This document shows, piece by piece, positions 18,576 to 26,563 of a DNA stretch of 64,000 nt. Every line of letters begins with the position of its first letter. Within the stretch, counting starts at the first letter, position 1. The notes under the pieces were generated by a model, which was not told the DNA's origin, searched no databases, and was given only the letters and a program-made list of their open reading frames with translations. The translations under genes and the position numbers were made by a program. Source of the DNA: Streptomyces sp. NRRL F-2664 (lineage in GTDB: Bacteria > Actinomycetota > Actinomycetes > Streptomycetales > Streptomycetaceae); assembly GCF_000719345.1 (NCBI RefSeq), contig NZ_JOFX01000001.1:62001-126000 (forward strand). Direction: 5' to 3'.

Positions 18576-19046
18576 TCACCCGGAGCCGCCCGTGCCGACC
18601 GAGGCCAGCGCGCCCGACAGCCCCCGAATGATCTCGGCCGTCCGGTGCACCTCCTCCTCACCGCCCAGGCTCGCGCACAGCTGCCGGGCCAGGTCGGCCA
18701 GACAGGAGTCGACCTCCTGCTTCGCAGCCCCGCCCCGCTCGGTCGCGGCCAGCAGTTTCGCCCTCCGGTGCGCCGGATTGTCCAGATAGACGGCGAGTCC
18801 CTGCCGTACGAGCAGGTCCGCTATGCGCTGCACGCTCTGCCGGGTGGTCCCCACGCGCCGGGCCACTTCGGAGACCGACAGGGGCTCGTCCGTCACCGTG
18901 CTGAGGACCTGCCAGCGCGCCGCGCTCAGACCGGACGCCGGCGCCAGCCGGTCGACGGCCGCGGTGAAGCGCCCGTTCAGTCGGAAGACGGCCACGGCGG
19001 CCCGGCTGAACGCCTCGGCCTCCCCGGACTCCGCTCTGCACGTCAA
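18576..19046 (-). CDS. MarR family transcriptional regulator
   Basis: 156 residues from TTG at 19046, supported by GGAGGGGG seven bases upstream. The winged helix is clear: LSAARWQVLSTV, then LSVSEVARRVGTTRQSVQR (recognition helix), then the wing YLDNPAHRRAKLL. MarR proteins are dimeric repressors released by small, often aromatic, ligands. It is divergent from a FUSC-family exporter, the classic arrangement for a ligand-controlled efflux pump. Two long inverted repeats in the shared promoter are its probable targets. Confidence 0.9.
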   Translation of the reverse strand: MTCRAESGEAEAFSRAAVAVFRLNGRFTAAVDRLAPASGLSAARWQVLSTVTDEPLSVSEVARRVGTTRQSVQRIADLLVRQGLAVYLDNPAHRRAKLLAATERGGAAKQEVDSCLADLARQLCASLGGEEEVHRTAEIIRGLSGALASVGTGGSG

Positions 19047-19405
19047 CGCAGGTCCCCCTCCGTACGTCTTCCGGGTCGCTGCACGATAACAGCGCGTGGT
19101 CGCACGGACGAGAGTCGTGCGCGACCTGTCCGCGAAGGCCGGGCCCGGCTGGTCCATTGGCAGCGCTCTGGCGCGCCGATCACCTCTGCGACTGCGCCAA
19201 TGGACCTGGTCATCGAGGCCGAGTTGAGCCACTGGGCCCCCAGGTGCTTATCTGTGTCCTATCCATGTACTTCGGCGCCGCGCAGCGCCGGACGGCAACG
19301 AGGCCGGTTCCGGAGCGCGGCGCCTTCGCCGTGCCCGTCCGCCGCCCACCACCCCCGGGCGGGGTCGGCCCGGCGCGCACCACTGCAGGGGGGCGGCACA
19401 CCGCT
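19047..19405. promoter_or_regulatory. MarR/FUSC divergent intergenic region with long inverted repeats
   Basis: 359 bases with no gene. GGTCCATTGGC (19151-19161) recurs as a perfect complement GCCAATGGACC (19196-19206), with centres about 45 bases apart. A second pair, CGCACG/CGTGCG, lies at 19101-19121. Both are placed where a MarR dimer could control both genes. Confidence 0.55.
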
Positions 19406-20917
19406 GTGAAGAGGATGTTCGTGGCTCCGGATCCGGGGCGTCTGCGGCTGAGGACCTCGGTCCGCGCGGTGATCGGCGTCGGCGCCGCCGTCGCCCTCGC
19501 CGAACTGTGCGGTCTCTCCCTGACCGCCTCCATCACCGGCGGCCTGGCAGCGCTGCTCGCGCTGTTCACCGTCACCGACCCCACTGTGCGCCGCCAGGCC
19601 GTCACCACCGCCCTGCTGCCCGCCGCCGGGTTCCCGGTACTGGCCCTGGCCACCGCCCTGCACGGGGTGACCCCGCTGCGCGACGCCGCCTTCGTCCTCG
19701 TCGTCTTCTGCGGGGTCTACGCCCGACGCTGGGGCCCGCGCGGCCACGCACTCGGGATCTTCGCGTTCATGAACTTCTTCGTGACGCAGTTCCTCCATGC
19801 CCTCCCGGCCCAGCTCCCCGAGCTCTACGCCGCCGTCGGCCTGGCCCTGGCCGCGTCGGCCGCGGTGCGCTTCCTGCTCTGGCCCATCGAGCGGCGCACC
19901 CCGCCGCCCGCCGCCCCCGCACCGCTGCCCGGCCGCGGCCTGGCCCGGCACACCACCCGCCAGGCCTTCCAGGCGACTGCCGCCTGCGCCGTCGCCCTCG
20001 CCGTCGGCCAGGTGCTGTCCGAGGACCGCTGGTACTGGGCCGTGGGCACCGCCTGGTGGATCTTCGTCAACACCGCCTCCCGCGGCGAGACGCTGGTCCG
20101 CGGCTTCCGCCGGGTGCTGGGCACCGTCGTCGGCGTCGCCGCCGGCGTACTGATCGCCATCCCGTTGGACGGCGCACCCCTTCCCACCGCCCTCCTGGTC
20201 GCGGCCTGCGTCTTCGGCATCTTCTACACGGCCGCCGTCTCCTACAGCTGGATGATCCTCGCGGTCACGCTGATGGCCGGGCTGCTCTACGGCCTCCTCG
20301 GCGTGCTGGACCCCGGCCTGCTCGTGCTGCGCCTGGAGGAGACGGCGGTCGGCGCCGTGTGCGCCGCGCTGGCCGTGGTCCTCGTCCTGCCCGTCACCAC
20401 CCACGCCACCAACGACGCCTGGATCCAGCGCGCGCTGCACTGCGTGCACGCGGCCACCGCCCAGGCCGCCGCCCGACTCGCCGGCTCCGCGACGGCGGAT
20501 CCCGCCCCGCACGCCGCCGAGCTGGAGACCCTGCTGGCCCGCGTCCGGACGGCCCTCGCCCCGCTGGTCCACCCGCTCAGCCCGTTCCGGGCCCGTAAGG
20601 CGCGCGCCGGCCAGGTCATCGCCCTGCTGGACGACTGCGCCCGCGAGGTGCGCGGCCTGGTGGCCGTCGCCGCCGACCCGGACGCCGGCCACGACGCCCG
20701 CCTCGCCGCCGCCTGCTGGCGCGTCGAGGCCGCCGTACAGGCGCTCACCGCGGGCGAGCGGGAGCTCGAAGGACCTCGGGCGGCGCACCCCGCCGCCCCG
20801 CCCGCCGGCACCGCCGAGCCCGCGCTCGCCCACCTCCAGGGCCTCGAACGGGCCCTCACCCAGCTGGCCACCCCGCTGGGCACCGACCCGAAGGCGCCGT
20901 TCGTCATCAGCGCCTGA
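19406..20917 (+). CDS. FUSC family (aromatic acid exporter-like) membrane protein
   Basis: About 503 residues from GTG at 19406 (ATG at 19415 is equally possible). Two membrane halves are visible: hydrophobic segments between about residues 10 and 165, a linker, then a second set from about 180 to 340 that includes ALAVGQVLSEDRWYWAVGTA, the fusaric-acid-resistance core. The C-terminal 160 residues are soluble and helical. Relatives such as AaeB export aromatic acids; the substrate here is unknown. The divergent MarR gene suggests substrate-induced expression. Its 3' end overlaps the convergent helicase gene by 11 bases. Confidence 0.88.
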   Translation: MKRMFVAPDPGRLRLRTSVRAVIGVGAAVALAELCGLSLTASITGGLAALLALFTVTDPTVRRQAVTTALLPAAGFPVLALATALHGVTPLRDAAFVLVVFCGVYARRWGPRGHALGIFAFMNFFVTQFLHALPAQLPELYAAVGLALAASAAVRFLLWPIERRTPPPAAPAPLPGRGLARHTTRQAFQATAACAVALAVGQVLSEDRWYWAVGTAWWIFVNTASRGETLVRGFRRVLGTVVGVAAGVLIAIPLDGAPLPTALLVAACVFGIFYTAAVSYSWMILAVTLMAGLLYGLLGVLDPGLLVLRLEETAVGAVCAALAVVLVLPVTTHATNDAWIQRALHCVHAATAQAAARLAGSATADPAPHAAELETLLARVRTALAPLVHPLSPFRARKARAGQVIALLDDCAREVRGLVAVAADPDAGHDARLAAACWRVEAAVQALTAGERELEGPRAAHPAAPPAGTAEPALAHLQGLERALTQLATPLGTDPKAPFVISA

Positions 20918-23204
20918 GCAGCGCACCCCACCCGGCCGCCGGTCCCTCCGGCGGCCGGCCGGGGGTGTGCACCACCCCCAGCGCCTGGGTGGCCCGGGTC
21001 AGCGCCACGTAGAGGTCGCTCGGCCCGAACTCGCCCGGCTCCACCACGATCACCGTGTCGAACTCCAGCCCCTTGGCCTGCCGCGGATCCAGCAGCACCA
21101 CCTCCCGGGTCAGATCGGGCTCGGCGCCCTCCCGTACCCCCGGCAGCACGCCGGTCAGCGCCGCATGCCGCTCCCGCCGCGCGATCACCGCGAGCCGCCC
21201 CTCCGCCGGCCGGTCCCGCTCCACGGCCTCCGCGACCGCTGCGGCGAGGTCCTCGGCCGCCCGCGCCCACGGCCGCACCCCGGTGGACCGCACCGAGCGC
21301 GGCGGCTCGAACCCCGGGTCGCGCTCGCGCAGCACGGCCGCCGCCACCGCCATGATCTCGGCCGGCGTGCGGTAGTTGACCCCGAGCCGGACCAGCTCCC
21401 AGCGGTCGCCCACGTACGGCGCCAGGATCCGCTCCCAGGAACCGCAGCCCGCCTCGTCACCGGTCTGCGCGGGATCGCCGACCAGCGTCATCGAACGGGT
21501 CGGGCAGCGCCGCATCAGCAGCCGCCACGCCATCTCCGACAGCTCCTGCGCCTCGTCCACGATCACGTGCCCGAACGCCCAGGTGCGGTCCTGCGCGGCG
21601 CGCTCGGCGGTACTGCGGTGGTCGGCCTCCTCATGGCGTTCCGCCATCCGCTCCGCATCGATGATGTCGTGGGCCGCGAGGTACTCGTTCTCCTCGTCCT
21701 CGAACTCGTACGACTGCGAGCCCGCCGAGACGTCCAGCACGCCCTGCGCGTACGCGATGCGCCGCCGGCGCTGCCGCTCCTCGGCGGCGCGCAGCGCACT
21801 GTCGTCCTCCCCGAGCAGCTCGGCCGCCTCGTCCAGCAGCGGCACGTCGGCCGGGGTCCAGTCGGGCCGGGCCGAGCGCGCGCGCCGGATGAGCCGGGCC
21901 TCGTCCGGGGGCAGGTGCGTGGGCTCCGCCAGGAAGTCCGCGATCAGCCGCTGCGGGGTGAGGGAGGGCCAGAGCGAGTCGATGGCGGCGTGCACGGCCC
22001 GGCTCGTCGCGATCTCCTTGCCGAGCTGGGCGACGTCGTCCGGCCCCAGCAGGTTGGGTCCGCCGTACGGATCGGCGCCGAGCCGGTCCGCCAGCTGCGC
22101 GGTGAGCGCGTCGATGACGGCGAAGGCGAAGGCCGGACGCGCCTGGTTGTGCGGCAGCCCGGTGGCCCGGGCCCGGTCGCGTGCCTCGTGGGCCATCGTG
22201 CGGTCCAGCCGCAGGGTCCCGTGGTCGTCGTGGTCAATCTCCAGCGCGGGCTCCGGGACGGTGTCGTACTCCTCGCCCGTGTCGGCCGGCACCTCCTCCG
22301 GCAGGCGCTGCCGGTCGGCCACGACGCGGGCGAGGACCCGCGCCATCGAGGCGCGGCCCTTCACCGCGGCGGCCCCCGGGCGGTCGGTGCCGGTGGCGTG
22401 GACGCCGGGGAACAGCTCGCCCGGCGTGGACAGCAGCACGCCCGTCTCGCCGAGCGCCGGGAGCACTCCGCCGATGTAGCCGAGGAAGGCCGGCCCCGGC
22501 CCCACGATCAGCACCCCGCGCCTGGCGAGCAGCTCGCGGTGGGCGTACAGCAGGTATGCGGCGCGGTGCAGCGCGACCGCGGTCTTGCCGGTGCCCGGCC
22601 CGCCCTCGACGACCAGCACCCCCCGGTGCGTGGAGCGGATGACCCGGTCCTGCTCGGCCTGGATGGTGCGCACGATGTCGTGCATGCGGCCGGTCCGGGC
22701 GGCGTCCAGGGCGGCCAGCAGCACCGCGTCCGCGTCGGCGCCCTCGTGGCCGGTGCGCTCCGCGTCGGTCAGGTCGAGGATCTCGTCGTGCAGGGCGGTG
22801 ACCACCCGGCCGCGGCTGCTGATGTGCCGGCGGCGCCGCAGCCCCATCGGGGTGTGGCCGGTGGCGAGGTAGAAGGGGCGGGCGACCTCGGCCCGCCAGT
22901 CCAGGACCAGCGGTGTGCGGTCCGCGTCGTCGGCGCGGATCCCGATGCGGCCGATGTGGTGGTCGGCGCCGTCGGAGAACTCCAGGCGCCCGAAACACAG
23001 GCCGTTCTCCCCGGCGTTCAGGGCGGACAGCAGACCGGACTGCTCGGCCACCAGGACATCGCGCTCCAAGCGCGCCTGGAAGCCCGTCCCCACGTCCCGC
23101 AAAGCCCCTTCGACCGCCTGTTCGGCCTGGTCGCGCAGGTCGTCGAGGCGCCGATAGAGGTCGGTGACGAATTGCTGCTCTTTTCGGAATTCCTCGGTTG
23201 ACAA
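20907..23204 (-). CDS. HelD-like UvrD/Rep-family helicase (RNA polymerase-recycling type)
   Basis: 765 residues from a TTG start with GGGAG five bases upstream. An N-terminal coiled coil (about 1-60, FRKEQQFVTDLYRRLDDLRD) precedes Walker A EGGPGTGKTAVALHRAAYLL near residue 200, the Walker B-like FGHVIVDEAQELSEMAW and the motif LVGDPAQTGD, then RLGVNYRTP and VALTRATQALGVVH near the C-terminus. The layout matches actinobacterial HelD, which pulls stalled RNA polymerase off DNA and in some species (HelR) protects against rifamycins. I found no rifamycin-associated inverted repeat upstream, so drug induction is not supported by the sequence. Confidence 0.9.
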   Translation of the reverse strand: MSTEEFRKEQQFVTDLYRRLDDLRDQAEQAVEGALRDVGTGFQARLERDVLVAEQSGLLSALNAGENGLCFGRLEFSDGADHHIGRIGIRADDADRTPLVLDWRAEVARPFYLATGHTPMGLRRRRHISSRGRVVTALHDEILDLTDAERTGHEGADADAVLLAALDAARTGRMHDIVRTIQAEQDRVIRSTHRGVLVVEGGPGTGKTAVALHRAAYLLYAHRELLARRGVLIVGPGPAFLGYIGGVLPALGETGVLLSTPGELFPGVHATGTDRPGAAAVKGRASMARVLARVVADRQRLPEEVPADTGEEYDTVPEPALEIDHDDHGTLRLDRTMAHEARDRARATGLPHNQARPAFAFAVIDALTAQLADRLGADPYGGPNLLGPDDVAQLGKEIATSRAVHAAIDSLWPSLTPQRLIADFLAEPTHLPPDEARLIRRARSARPDWTPADVPLLDEAAELLGEDDSALRAAEERQRRRRIAYAQGVLDVSAGSQSYEFEDEENEYLAAHDIIDAERMAERHEEADHRSTAERAAQDRTWAFGHVIVDEAQELSEMAWRLLMRRCPTRSMTLVGDPAQTGDEAGCGSWERILAPYVGDRWELVRLGVNYRTPAEIMAVAAAVLRERDPGFEPPRSVRSTGVRPWARAAEDLAAAVAEAVERDRPAEGRLAVIARRERHAALTGVLPGVREGAEPDLTREVVLLDPRQAKGLEFDTVIVVEPGEFGPSDLYVALTRATQALGVVHTPGRPPEGPAAGWGALLRR

Positions 23205-23342
23205 TTGCGCTCCCGCCGCGATATAGTGTCTCCGTAAGCTTTTCGCGATTTGTTAGGGTCCAAGTCGCGAACCATTCAATATACGCCTTCTCCTCCCTCG
23301 GCAGTGAATTCGGCCGGGGTTTTTTTGCGTACGGTGGATCTC
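23205..23342. promoter_or_regulatory. AT-richer divergent promoter region, helicase / acetyltransferase
   Basis: 138 bases noticeably richer in A and T than their surroundings. They contain TATAGT at about 23222-23227, TTTTCGCGATTTG, and a run of seven T at about 23320-23326. It serves both divergent genes; no clear operator was recognised. Confidence 0.4.
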
Positions 23343-23933
23343 ATGACGACCACCCCGCACGAGCCGGCCGGCGCAGTCGTCCACCGCCTCGCGCGCCCCG
23401 AGGACGCGGGTGCCATCGAGGCCCTGGACGGGTCCTTCACCACCTCCACCGTCTTCGAGGTGACCGCCTCCGGCGACGGGTGGGGCTTCCTGCTCCGCGA
23501 GGTCCCCGTGGACCCGCCGGTGCACAAGGCGTTTCCGCCCGAGGAGCACGACGAGCAGGGGTTCGCCCGCGGCGCGGGCCCCGACGTGGACGCCGACACG
23601 CGCACCTTCGTGGCCCTCGACGGCGACGAGCTCTGCGGTTTCGCCGCCGTCGGCTACTCCGCATGGAACCGGCGGCTGACCGTCGAGGACATCGAGGTCG
23701 CGCCCGGCCACCGGGGCCGCGGGATCGGCAGCGCGCTGATGGAGCGCGCCGCGGAGTTCGCCCGCGCACGGGGCGCGGAGCACCTCTGGCTGGAGGTCAG
23801 CTCGGTCAACGCCCCCGCCGTGCACGCCTACCGGCGCATGGGGTTCACCTTCTGCGGCCTCGACACCGCGCTCTACGACGGTACGCCGTCGGCGGGTGAG
23901 CGGGCGCTGTTCATGAGCCGCCCCTGCCGCTGA
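23343..23933 (+). CDS. Streptothricin/nourseothricin N-acetyltransferase-like GNAT
   Basis: 196 residues. Large parts resemble the nourseothricin acetyltransferase NAT1: AIEALDGSFTT near the start, LREVPVDPPV, YSAWNRRLTVEDIEVAP, the acetyl-CoA loop HRGRGIGSALM, HLWLEVSSVNAPAVHAYRR and the tail GLDTALYDGT. NAT1 and SatA acetylate the beta-lysine amino group of streptothricin and confer resistance. A middle insertion (PPEEHDEQGFARGAGPDVDAD) is rich in acidic residues, as in NAT1. I infer aminoglycoside-like or peptidyl-nucleoside resistance, or self-protection; such genes are also widespread in non-producers. ATG at 23343 is favoured over the longer upstream frame by similarity. Confidence 0.9.
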   Translation: MTTTPHEPAGAVVHRLARPEDAGAIEALDGSFTTSTVFEVTASGDGWGFLLREVPVDPPVHKAFPPEEHDEQGFARGAGPDVDADTRTFVALDGDELCGFAAVGYSAWNRRLTVEDIEVAPGHRGRGIGSALMERAAEFARARGAEHLWLEVSSVNAPAVHAYRRMGFTFCGLDTALYDGTPSAGERALFMSRPCR

Positions 23934-24010
23934 CCCGGCTCGGCTCGAGGCTCGATGCGTGGCACTCGGTGCAACCGGGGGCGCGCGGAGGGTCCGACGC
24001 TCCGTCAGTT

Positions 24011-24043
24011 CGCCGGGTGCGCCGGGTGCGCCGGGTGCGCCGG
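24011..24043. repeat. 9-base tandem repeat upstream of nitric oxide synthase
   Basis: CGCCGGGTG is repeated three times exactly (24011-24037) and followed by a partial copy (to 24043). On the minus strand it falls inside a 17-codon frame (24005-24058, GTG start) that would read as PAH repeats. The rest of 23934-24222 holds no gene that I can see. Confidence 0.6.
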
Positions 24044-24222
24044 ATCGTACGCCTTCACGCCCCCCGTCCGCAGCCGTTTCCGCGAGGATCACCCGGAGGA
24101 GTGTTCCGGGAGCTCATGCCGTACGCCGCTGACCTGCGGCAGGTACAACGGGTAATTGTTTACTGCACATTCATCCGGCACGTACAGGGTGGATCTGGTC
24201 GGACAGGGGGTACCCCGCCGGA

Positions 24223-25359
24223 ATGGAAATTCTTCAACAGCGCTCCACCACCGCACAGGTGTGGCAGGCGGCCGAGGAGTTCATCCGACTCTTCCACAGG
24301 GAGAACGCCGGCGCGGGTGATCCGCGCGCCCGGCTCGCCGCCGTCAGGGCGGAACTGGCGGACACCGGTACCTATGTGCATACGCCCGAGGAGCTGGCCC
24401 ACGGGGCGCGTGTCGCCTGGCGCAACAGCAACCGCTGCATAGGCAGGCTCTACTGGAACTCGCTGCGGGTCCGCGACCGCCGCGGCCTCACCGACGCCGA
24501 CGCGATAGCCGCCGAGTGCTTCGACCACCTGCGCGAGGCGACCAACGGCGGCCGGGTCAGACCCACCATCACCGTCTTCGCCCCGGAGACCCCGGACCGC
24601 CCGGGGCCGCTGATCTGGAGCGAGCAGCTCGTCCGCTACGCCGGCTACGGCGACCACCCCTCCCTCACCGTCGGTGACGCCCGCAACGCCCCGCTGACGG
24701 CGGCCCTGCTCCGGCTCGGCTGGTCCGGCGGCGCCGGCACCCCCTTCGACCTCCTCCCCCTGGTGGTCCAGGGCGTCGACGACAAACCCCGGTGGTTCGA
24801 CACCCCCGCGGACGCCGTCCTGGAGGTGCCGATCGGCCATCCCGACGGCGACGACTGGGCCGACTGGGGCCTGCGCTGGCACGCGGTACCGGCCATCTCC
24901 AACATGTGCCTGGAGATCGGCGGCATCCACTACCCGGCCGCGCCGTTCAACGGCTGGTACATGGGCACCGAGATCGGAGCGCGCAACCTCGCCGACACCG
25001 ACCGCTACAACCTCCTGCCCGCCGTCGCCCGCCGCCTGGGCCTGGACACCTCCGACGACCGCTCCCTGTGGAAGGACCGCGCCCTCGTCGAACTCAACCG
25101 GGCGGTCCTGCACTCCTTCGACCGCGCCGGGGTCACCATCGCCGACCACCACTCCGAGTCCCGGCGCTTCCTCTCCCACATGGCGCGCGAGGAGCGCAAG
25201 GGACGGGACGTGGGGGCCGACTGGTCCTGGATCGTGCCGCCCATCTCCGGCTCCGCCACCCCCGTCTTCCACCGCACCTACGAAGACCTCCCCAGCAGTA
25301 CGGCCTATGTCCACCACGCCGGCGCACAAGAACGGGCCCGGGGCCGGGATTTGGTCTAG
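24223..25359 (+). CDS. nos: Bacterial nitric oxide synthase, oxygenase domain
   Basis: 378 residues, the size of oxygenase-only bacterial NOS. The haem-ligating cysteine is C72 in VAWRNSNRCIGR. VPAISNMCLEIGG and APFNGWYMGTEIG shape the substrate and haem pocket, and the C-terminal DWSWIVPPISGSATPVFH carries the pterin-side residues. It oxidises L-arginine to citrulline and NO and needs outside reductases, since no reductase domain is attached. In Streptomyces, NOS serves nitration (TxtD with TxtE), signalling or stress defence; no nitrating P450 is adjacent here. ATG at 24223 has only a loose ribosome-binding site. Confidence 0.96.
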   Translation: MEILQQRSTTAQVWQAAEEFIRLFHRENAGAGDPRARLAAVRAELADTGTYVHTPEELAHGARVAWRNSNRCIGRLYWNSLRVRDRRGLTDADAIAAECFDHLREATNGGRVRPTITVFAPETPDRPGPLIWSEQLVRYAGYGDHPSLTVGDARNAPLTAALLRLGWSGGAGTPFDLLPLVVQGVDDKPRWFDTPADAVLEVPIGHPDGDDWADWGLRWHAVPAISNMCLEIGGIHYPAAPFNGWYMGTEIGARNLADTDRYNLLPAVARRLGLDTSDDRSLWKDRALVELNRAVLHSFDRAGVTIADHHSESRRFLSHMAREERKGRDVGADWSWIVPPISGSATPVFHRTYEDLPSSTAYVHHAGAQERARGRDLV

Positions 25360-25414
25360 ACCTTCTGTTACCGTCGGCTGCGTACGGATCCGACAGCGGT
25401 GAGAGGGGTTTCCT

Positions 25415-26488
25415 GTGGACGACGCCGACAGCACGGACCGAAGCGGCGAACACCGGGCCTACATCGGTTCCTTCACCTCGGGGGGCGGCCGCGGTGTCAC
25501 CACCGCGACCGTGGATCCGAAGACCGGGGCGCTGACCCCGCTCTCGGTCGCCACCGCCGAGGATCCGTCGTACCTCGCCCTCGCCAGGGACACCGGCGTC
25601 CTCTACGCGGTGAGCGAGAGCGAGCGGGGCGAGGTCGCGGCCTTCCGGCCCACCACTGGCGGCCTCGCCCCGCTCGGCGCCCCCGTGCGCGTCGGCGGCT
25701 CCGGGCCCACCCACGTCAGCGTGGCCGGACGCCGCCTGTTCACGGCCAACTACACCTCGGGCAGCGTCAGCAGCCTCGCGCTGGCGGCCGACGGCCGCCC
25801 GACCGGACCGGCCCGGGTCCTCGCGCACCGGGGCTCGGGCCCCGACACGGCCCGACAGGCCGGCCCGCACGCCCACCAGGTGCTGACCGACCCGTCCGGC
25901 CGCTGGGTGTGCAGCGTGGATCTCGGCACGGACTCGGTACGGGTCTGCGTGCCCGACGCGGCCACGGGGGAGCTGCGGGTGCACGCCGAGACACCGCTGC
26001 GCGCCGGCACCGGGCCGCGCCACCTGGCCTTCCATCCGGAGGGCGAGGCGGTCTACGTCCTGCACGAGCTGGAGCCGCAGGTGACCGTCTGCCGCTGGAA
26101 CGGCGCATCCGGGCGGCTGGAACCGGTCGAGGAGGTTCCGGTGGCTTCCCCGGGCGCGCCAGGGGCCGTACGGGCGTACCCCTCGGCGGTCGTGGCCTCG
26201 CCCGACGGGCGGTTCCTCTGGGCGGCCGTGCGCGGGGCCGACGCGCTCGTCACCCTGTCGCTCGCCGACGGCCCCCGCAGGCCGCGGCTCACCGGCAGTG
26301 CGGACTGCGGGGGCGTCTGGCCGCGGGACCTCGCCGTGGACGCCGCGGGGAGCCGGCTCTACGCGGCCAACGAGCACTCCGGCGACGTCACCTGGTTCGA
26401 CGTGGACCCGCTCACCGGCCGGCCGCACCGGGCCGGGTCGCTGCCCGTGCCCGCCGCCAGCTGCGTGGTCCTCGCCCCAGGCGCGTAG
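25415..26488 (+). CDS. Lactonase family (seven-bladed beta-propeller) protein
   Basis: 357 residues from GTG with GAGAGGGG upstream. YIGSFTSGGGRGV opens the first blade. Repeated blade segments follow: PTHVSVAGRRLFTANYTSGSV, HAHQVLTDPSGRWVCSVDLG, TGPRHLAFHPEGEAVYV and WPRDLAVDAAGSRLYAANE. This is the layout of the 6-phosphogluconolactonase-type YbhE/lactonase family; no signal peptide is seen. The pentose phosphate role is possible, but many Streptomyces copies are uncharacterised. It stands alone between NOS and a terminator shared with the next convergent gene. Confidence 0.9.
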   Translation: MDDADSTDRSGEHRAYIGSFTSGGGRGVTTATVDPKTGALTPLSVATAEDPSYLALARDTGVLYAVSESERGEVAAFRPTTGGLAPLGAPVRVGGSGPTHVSVAGRRLFTANYTSGSVSSLALAADGRPTGPARVLAHRGSGPDTARQAGPHAHQVLTDPSGRWVCSVDLGTDSVRVCVPDAATGELRVHAETPLRAGTGPRHLAFHPEGEAVYVLHELEPQVTVCRWNGASGRLEPVEEVPVASPGAPGAVRAYPSAVVASPDGRFLWAAVRGADALVTLSLADGPRRPRLTGSADCGGVWPRDLAVDAAGSRLYAANEHSGDVTWFDVDPLTGRPHRAGSLPVPAASCVVLAPGA

Positions 26489-26498
26489 GGCCGCACCA

Positions 26499-26549
26499 CG
26501 CGAAGGCCCCCGCCCTCCGGGGAAACCGGGCTCGGCGGGGGCCTTCGCG
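26499..26549. terminator. Bidirectional hairpin terminator
   Basis: CGCGAAGGCCCCCGCC (26499-26514) and its exact complement (26534-26549) form a 16-base-pair stem. A 19-base loop carries a smaller CCGG pairing. It lies between convergent ends of the lactonase and chelatase-like genes. Confidence 0.88.
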
Positions 26550-26563
26550 TCGTAGGGGACGGA

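Noticed and set aside
23205..23342. A rifamycin-associated element before the HelD-like gene
   Set aside because: I looked for the long inverted repeat described upstream of helR genes and found none in the divergent promoter.
23343..23933. Assigning the NRPS cluster to streptothricin because of the acetyltransferase
   Set aside because: The Cy module, SARP pair and dehydrogenase pair do not fit the known streptothricin gene set, and NAT-type genes are common outside it.
24005..24058. The 17-residue PAH-repeat frame as a RiPP precursor
   Set aside because: No modifying enzyme is adjacent and the frame is explained by a 9-base slippage repeat; kept only as a low-interest observation.
23934..24222. 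An sRNA or tRNA in the spacer before nitric oxide synthase
   Set aside because: No cloverleaf, no terminator and no clear promoter; nothing beyond the tandem repeat.
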